Positions 31,478-35,054 of a stretch of 35,054 nucleotides of DNA are shown piece after piece. The stretch comes from a virus. The notes beneath the pieces are model-generated. The model saw only the letters and a list, made by a program, of their open reading frames with translations. It had not been told where the DNA came from and ran no database searches. The DNA lies in the IMG/VR virus record IMGVR_UViG_3300002144_000660, positions 1 to 35,054 of that record. One strand, 5' to 3'. The position numbers and the translations under genes are program-made. The first letter of the stretch is position 1; every line of letters starts with the position of its first letter.

Positions 31478-31494
31478 GATATTGTTCGTATATT
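31465..31494 (+). promoter_or_regulatory. Conserved early/middle promoter module, copy 9 (leaderless)
   Basis: CTTTG at 31465-31469 (containing the exact Bacteroidota -33 TTTG), 19 nt, TATATT at 31489-31494 within TTCGTATATT (31485-31494). It shares GAGATATTG before the core with copy 6. The primase ATG at 31502 falls 8 nt after TATATT, where transcription should begin, so the mRNA is probably leaderless. There is no inverted repeat here. Confidence 0.7.
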
Positions 31495-31501
31495 GCGAAC
31501 T

Positions 31502-32428
31502 ATGATAAATGAACTACTGGTTAATCTTGTTAATTCTACATTAGGTTCTGGTAAAAGAACAGCTAGGGGCAATCAAGCCCATAAATGTCCATTTTGCAAC
31601 CACCACAAACCTAAACTAGAAATAAATTATACCGAAAACAAACAAGGAAATAATCCTTGGCATTGTTGGGCGTGTGATAAACGAGGCAAATCAATCCGTA
31701 CATTATTCAATCAAGTTAAAGCATCCCCTGATAAATTTGAAGAATTAAATAAATTAATCAAAACCGGTTCTGAAGTTAAAGATTATGTAGTTGAAAAATC
31801 TATATCACTACCTAAAGAATATAAATCTTTAATATCAAATAATGATTTAATAGCACGTCATGCTTTTGCTTATCTTAAATCCAGAAATATTCACGAAGAT
31901 GATATTATAAAATATAATATAGGTTACTGTGAAAGTGGTAGATATGCTAAAATGGTTATAATCCCATCCTATGATGCCAGTGGTAATTTAAATTATTTTA
32001 CAGGTCGTTCATTTGAAAAAGATCCATACATTAAATATCGTAACCCTGAAGCATCAAGAGATATTATTCCTTTTGAATTATTTATCAACTTTGATTTGCC
32101 TTTAGTAATATGCGAAGGTCCATTTGACGCCATAGCTATTAAACGAAATGCAATACCACTTTTAGGTAAAAACCTCCAACAAAATTTATTAAAGAAGATA
32201 GTTACATCTACAGTTAAAAAAATATACATAGCTTTAGATACAGATGCCCAAAAACAAGCTCTTAAATTCGCTGAATACTTTATAAATGAAGGTAAAGAAG
32301 TCTATTTTATGGATCTTGAGGGGAAAGACCCGAGTGAAATGGGGTTTAACAATTTCACTAAATTAATTCAAAAAACGTTTCCTATCGATCAATATGAATT
32401 GATGCAAAGGAAACTACAATTACTATGA
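31502..32428 (+). CDS. 61: DNA primase, T4 gp61-like (zinc ribbon plus Toprim)
   Basis: A 308-residue protein (T4 gp61 is 342). The zinc ribbon has C29-x2-C32 and C55-x2-C58 (KCPFCNHH, HCWACDK). The Toprim domain has LVICEGPFDAIAI (Glu205) and IYIALDTDA (Asp246, Asp248), the metal-binding acidic residues. It makes RNA primers for lagging-strand synthesis. The reading frame can be extended 9 nt to a TTG at 31493, but that codon overlaps the promoter core, so I choose ATG 31502. It overlaps the following nuclease gene by 4 nt. No helicase domain is fused; a separate gp41-like helicase is expected elsewhere. Confidence 0.87.
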   Translation: MINELLVNLVNSTLGSGKRTARGNQAHKCPFCNHHKPKLEINYTENKQGNNPWHCWACDKRGKSIRTLFNQVKASPDKFEELNKLIKTGSEVKDYVVEKSISLPKEYKSLISNNDLIARHAFAYLKSRNIHEDDIIKYNIGYCESGRYAKMVIIPSYDASGNLNYFTGRSFEKDPYIKYRNPEASRDIIPFELFINFDLPLVICEGPFDAIAIKRNAIPLLGKNLQQNLLKKIVTSTVKKIYIALDTDAQKQALKFAEYFINEGKEVYFMDLEGKDPSEMGFNNFTKLIQKTFPIDQYELMQRKLQLL

Positions 32429-33213
32429 GTAAAAAAATTGTATTAAAGAATTCGTACAAACGTATTCTAGAAGTATCGGATGATGCTAAACAAATCACAA
32501 TGCCAGATTCTCGTTACTATCAACGTAATGGAGAATATTACCCATCTATCACTTATGTTTTAGGTACTTACCCAAAAGGTAAGTTCTTTGAAGATTGGCT
32601 TAAAAAAGTAGGATATGCCTCTGAGCATATCGTACGTAAAGCAGCTGATCAAGGTACTGAAACTCATGAAATGATTGAAGATTATTTAAATGGTAAAGAA
32701 TTAAATTTCTTATCCAAATCCGGCCACCCACAATATGATACACTAGTATGGCAGATGTTTTTACATTTTGTTGACTTTTGGGAAGAATATAACCCAACAT
32801 TAATTGAAGCTGAAGTACATTTATTTTCAGATGAATTGAAGGTAGCAGGTACCTGTGATATGGTATGTGAGATTGAAATTAATGGTAAAACTGAACTATG
32901 GATTATTGATTTTAAAACATCTAACCATCTACAAACTACTTACGATCTACAAACTTCAGTATATGCTAAATGTTATGAGGAATGTTTTGAGAAAAAAGCA
33001 GACAGGTATGGTGTGTTATGGTTAAAATCTAACAAACGTAAAGCCGCTCAAGGTAAGATTCAAGGTAAAGGATGGGAAATGTATGAGTCATCTCGTTCAC
33101 AAGAGGAAAATCTTGATATATTCAAAACTGTAAAGAAATTATTTGATTTAGAAAACCCTAAACACAAGCCGGCATTTACCAAATTTAGAACGCAAGCTAA
33201 AAGAAAAGTGTAA
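32425..33213 (+). CDS. PD-(D/E)XK nuclease, RecB/Cas4-like
   Basis: A 262-residue nuclease with the RecB-family order: GTETHEMIEDYL (His81), IEAEVHLFS (Glu128/Glu130), GTCDMVCE (Asp145), WIIDFKTS (Asp162-x-Lys164) and LQTSVYAKCYE with the QxxxY motif (Gln176, Tyr180). These are the active-site residues of exonucleases that process DNA ends or recombination intermediates. No Fe-S cluster cysteines of the Cas4 type are clear. It overlaps the primase stop by 4 nt, so it belongs to the replication/recombination set. Specificity (5' or 3', single- or double-strand) cannot be read from sequence alone. Confidence 0.82.
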   Translation: MSKKIVLKNSYKRILEVSDDAKQITMPDSRYYQRNGEYYPSITYVLGTYPKGKFFEDWLKKVGYASEHIVRKAADQGTETHEMIEDYLNGKELNFLSKSGHPQYDTLVWQMFLHFVDFWEEYNPTLIEAEVHLFSDELKVAGTCDMVCEIEINGKTELWIIDFKTSNHLQTTYDLQTSVYAKCYEECFEKKADRYGVLWLKSNKRKAAQGKIQGKGWEMYESSRSQEENLDIFKTVKKLFDLENPKHKPAFTKFRTQAKRKV

Positions 33214-33222
33214 TATTTATAA
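33212..33222 (+). promoter_or_regulatory. Candidate late promoter motif AATATTTATAA (copy 6)
   Basis: An exact 11-mer overlapping the stop codon of the nuclease gene and ending 12 nt before the ATG at 33235. It implies that the kinase and the following fusion gene are expressed late, unlike their replication neighbours. Confidence 0.6.
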
Positions 33223-33234
33223 CAAAATATAATA

Positions 33235-34059
33235 ATGAACGATTTTGATCTAAGGAAATATTTAGCTGAAGGTATGTTATTAAAAGAAGCTAAAGACAAT
33301 CCTAAAGCTATTATATTAGCAGGTGCTCCAGGTGCTGGTAAAGGATCTATTTTATCTAAATTAGACATTGGGGGTTTAAAAATACTTAATGTGGATAATA
33401 TATTCATTGATAAGCTCAAACAGGCTAATGTTACTTTAGATTTAAAAAACGCAACACCAGAAGAAAGAAGCCAACAAGCTATACAGATGGCGGCTGCTAA
33501 TAAAGAATTTAAAGGTGATATAGCGGCTACTATTAAAGGTAAAGAATCATTTATATTAGATGGTACTGCAGCTTCATACAACACCACAGCTAAGTTAAAA
33601 GCAGAATTACAAGAAGCAGGATATGATACATTTATGCTTTATGTTTATACTGACTTAGAACGTTCTTTATCTCAAAACCAAGATAGATATACAAAATCAG
33701 GTGGTGAAGATAGAAGTTTAGCACCTGCAATTGTAATGCGTACGTGGAAAAGTGTAACTGATAACCTACCTAAATATGCTGATTTATTCGGTAATAATTT
33801 TGTGGCAGTTGCTAATACATTAGAAGGGCAAAAAATCCAAGATATAGAAAAAATTATAAAAAAATACCTTGATCCATTTAAACCTGAAGGAACACTACCA
33901 AAAACACCAGCTCAACAAAAGAAATCAGATGATCAAAAAGCAGAATTAAACGCTGAGATTCAAGATATGTTAAGCGATGAATTCTTATATGATGTAATTG
34001 AATACACTATGTCTAAAGAAGAGGCACAAATGCGAATAGAAAAATTCCTTAATTCATAA
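33235..34059 (+). CDS. P-loop kinase (zeta-toxin/AAA_33-like) with capsid-targeting-like N-terminus
   Basis: A 274-residue protein with Walker A GAPGAGKGS (30-38), an Asp54 after strand LKILNVDN, a FILDGTA strand in the Walker B position, and a basic helix DRYTKSGGEDR, resembling small-molecule or zeta-type kinases. The N-terminus MNDFDLRKYLAEG is an amphipathic helix ending in LAE/G, similar to the cleaved T4 internal-protein signal. The C-terminus (AQQKKSDDQKAELNAEIQDM) is helical. It is preceded by a late-type motif, so it may be packaged in the virion. Substrate unknown. It overlaps the next gene as TAATG. Confidence 0.72.
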   Translation: MNDFDLRKYLAEGMLLKEAKDNPKAIILAGAPGAGKGSILSKLDIGGLKILNVDNIFIDKLKQANVTLDLKNATPEERSQQAIQMAAANKEFKGDIAATIKGKESFILDGTAASYNTTAKLKAELQEAGYDTFMLYVYTDLERSLSQNQDRYTKSGGEDRSLAPAIVMRTWKSVTDNLPKYADLFGNNFVAVANTLEGQKIQDIEKIIKKYLDPFKPEGTLPKTPAQQKKSDDQKAELNAEIQDMLSDEFLYDVIEYTMSKEEAQMRIEKFLNS

Positions 34060-35054
34060 TGAATCAATTATCCCAATATTTAGTAGATGGTATTCTTAAT
34101 GAAGGAGAAGATTCTTTAGGTGGTGTAGCTTTATTTGGTGGTGGTTTTAAACCACCTACAAAAGGCCACCTTGATGTTGTTTTACAAGGTTTAAGAGATA
34201 ACCCTGAAGTAAAACAAGTACAAATTCTTGTAGGTAGTAGTGAACGTAATGGTGTTACTCAAGAAGAATCTATCAAAATTTGGGAAATATATAAAAGATT
34301 TATCCCGGTTTCTACTCAAATAATTAAAGTTCAATCCCCGTTTTCATACATTAAAACATATTTACAGGACCATCAAGATGAGAATGTTTATATCTTTATT
34401 GGTGCTCGTTTGGGGAATGAAGCAGATGATAAAGATGTAGCTGAACGTAGTGCTTATGCTAAAAAATATAGCGATAAAGCTATACCCGTTGAAATTATTA
34501 CAATTGGGGGCGTTAGTGGTACTAAAGCTAGACAAGCAGCACTATCAGGTAATAATGAAGAATTCATTACATTCTTCCCAGAGCAACTTACTGACTCTGA
34601 AAGAGAAGAAATCATTCAAATGGTATCAAGTGTTATCAAAGAAGTAAAACTTCCAATAAATGAAAATGCTTCATATAGTAAAGAAATAGATGTTAAGGGT
34701 AAAATAGATCAATTAACACAACATATGTTAGATAAAGGGTACAATATTGAACCTTTACCTACAGTTGAATTTGTTGATGGGGATAGCGAAAACGCACGTG
34801 ATTTCTTCGGTAAAACAGCGTATTATAACCCGAACAACAACACCATCGTGTTATACACCGAAGGCAGACATCCTAAGGATATTGTACGTTCATTTTCACA
34901 CGAGATGGTTCATCATATCCAAAATCTAGAAAATAGATTAGGTGATGTTTCAACTACAAATACAATGGAGGATGATAACATTGATAAGCTTGAACAAGAA
35001 GCTAACCTAAAGGGTACAATGACATTCAGAAATTGGACTGATAGTTTAAATGAA
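34059..35054 (+). CDS. Nucleotidyltransferase fused to an HExxH metalloprotease (partial, runs off window)
   Basis: The frame is open for 332 codons to the window edge, and its C-terminus is missing. The N-terminus MNQLSQYLVDGILNEGED again looks like a cleavable capsid-targeting helix. Residues about 20-190 are a cytidylyltransferase-fold domain: ALFGGGFKPPTKGHLDVV (TKGH for HxGH), IFIGARLGNE, and SGTKARQAAL for the ISGTxIR motif, as in NMN or pantetheine adenylyltransferases. A linker leads to a zinc-protease-like segment with SFSHEMVHHIQ (HEMVH, 281-285) and EQEANLKG as a possible further ligand helix. Coupled by TAATG to the kinase. The catalytic combination is unusual; substrates unknown. 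Confidence 0.75.
   Translation, partial: MNQLSQYLVDGILNEGEDSLGGVALFGGGFKPPTKGHLDVVLQGLRDNPEVKQVQILVGSSERNGVTQEESIKIWEIYKRFIPVSTQIIKVQSPFSYIKTYLQDHQDENVYIFIGARLGNEADDKDVAERSAYAKKYSDKAIPVEIITIGGVSGTKARQAALSGNNEEFITFFPEQLTDSEREEIIQMVSSVIKEVKLPINENASYSKEIDVKGKIDQLTQHMLDKGYNIEPLPTVEFVDGDSENARDFFGKTAYYNPNNNTIVLYTEGRHPKDIVRSFSHEMVHHIQNLENRLGDVSTTNTMEDDNIDKLEQEANLKGTMTFRNWTDSLNE

Noticed and set aside
34450-34929. Two short + strand frames at 34450-34647 and 34747-34929
   Set aside because: They are out-of-frame shadows of the long open frame from 34059 that continues past the window edge.
1-35054. CRISPR array, insertion sequence, integrase or attachment site
   Set aside because: There are no spaced direct repeats of CRISPR type, no transposase or integrase motifs, and no direct repeat beside the tRNA genes that I could see. 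The only tandem repeats are the coding 165-bp units and the purine-rich tract.

Overview
The window looks like part of the genome of a T4-like contractile-tailed phage that infects a member of the Bacteroidota, probably a flavobacterium. Three things support this. First, the T4-type gene set: a gp55-like late sigma factor, gp25 and gp6 baseplate wedge proteins, a gp61-like primase, and a run of large Ser/Gly-rich virion proteins. Second, the DNA is AT-rich and most genes lack a Shine-Dalgarno site. Third, the promoters match the Bacteroidota -33 TTTG / -7 TAnnTTTG pattern (TTGG or TTTG, about 19 nt, then TATATT). Every supported gene is on the + strand. No capsid, terminase, lysis or integrase gene is visible.

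Layout. 1-9475 is a non-structural region of short operons, most led by a copy of one conserved promoter module: a papain-like peptidase, a DUF932 protein, a cytidylyltransferase, a MUG113/T5orf172 nuclease-fold protein, a family 2 glycosyltransferase, then UV-damage endonuclease, methylglyoxal synthase, a shortened UvrB-like helicase and a SprT-like metalloprotease, then five small unknown proteins. Between the first two genes (620-1154) lies a GC-richer, hairpin-rich stretch with no credible gene. 9480-10056 is an RNA island: a multi-branched structured element, tRNA-Leu(TAA), tRNA-Arg(TCT), a degenerate tRNA-like sequence, tRNA-Ser(TGA), tRNA-Met(CAT) and a strong terminator. 10111-13309 holds small membrane or coiled-coil proteins, an HD-domain hydrolase and the gp55-like sigma factor. 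13345-31023 is the tail/baseplate module, including a protein with 55-residue tandem repeats and a 2035-residue giant. 31028 to the end holds a GIY-YIG protein, the primase, a RecB/Cas4-like nuclease, a P-loop kinase and a nucleotidyltransferase fused to an HExxH metalloprotease, which runs off the window.

Regulation appears to be split in two. Nine upstream regions share TTCGTATATT with a TTGG-like -33 box 19-20 nt upstream; in most, that box is one arm of a small inverted repeat. All of these precede non-structural genes. A second motif, AATATTTATAA, sits 11-20 nt before the start codon of six genes, four of them in or leading the structural block, and is a good candidate for the late promoter read by the gp55-like sigma factor encoded at 12593. 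The most interesting items are this paired promoter system, the repair/carbonyl-stress cluster with a catalytically intact methylglyoxal synthase, two uncharacterised structured regions (620-905 and 9484-9579), and capsid-targeting-like N-termini on the kinase and on the nucleotidyltransferase-protease.
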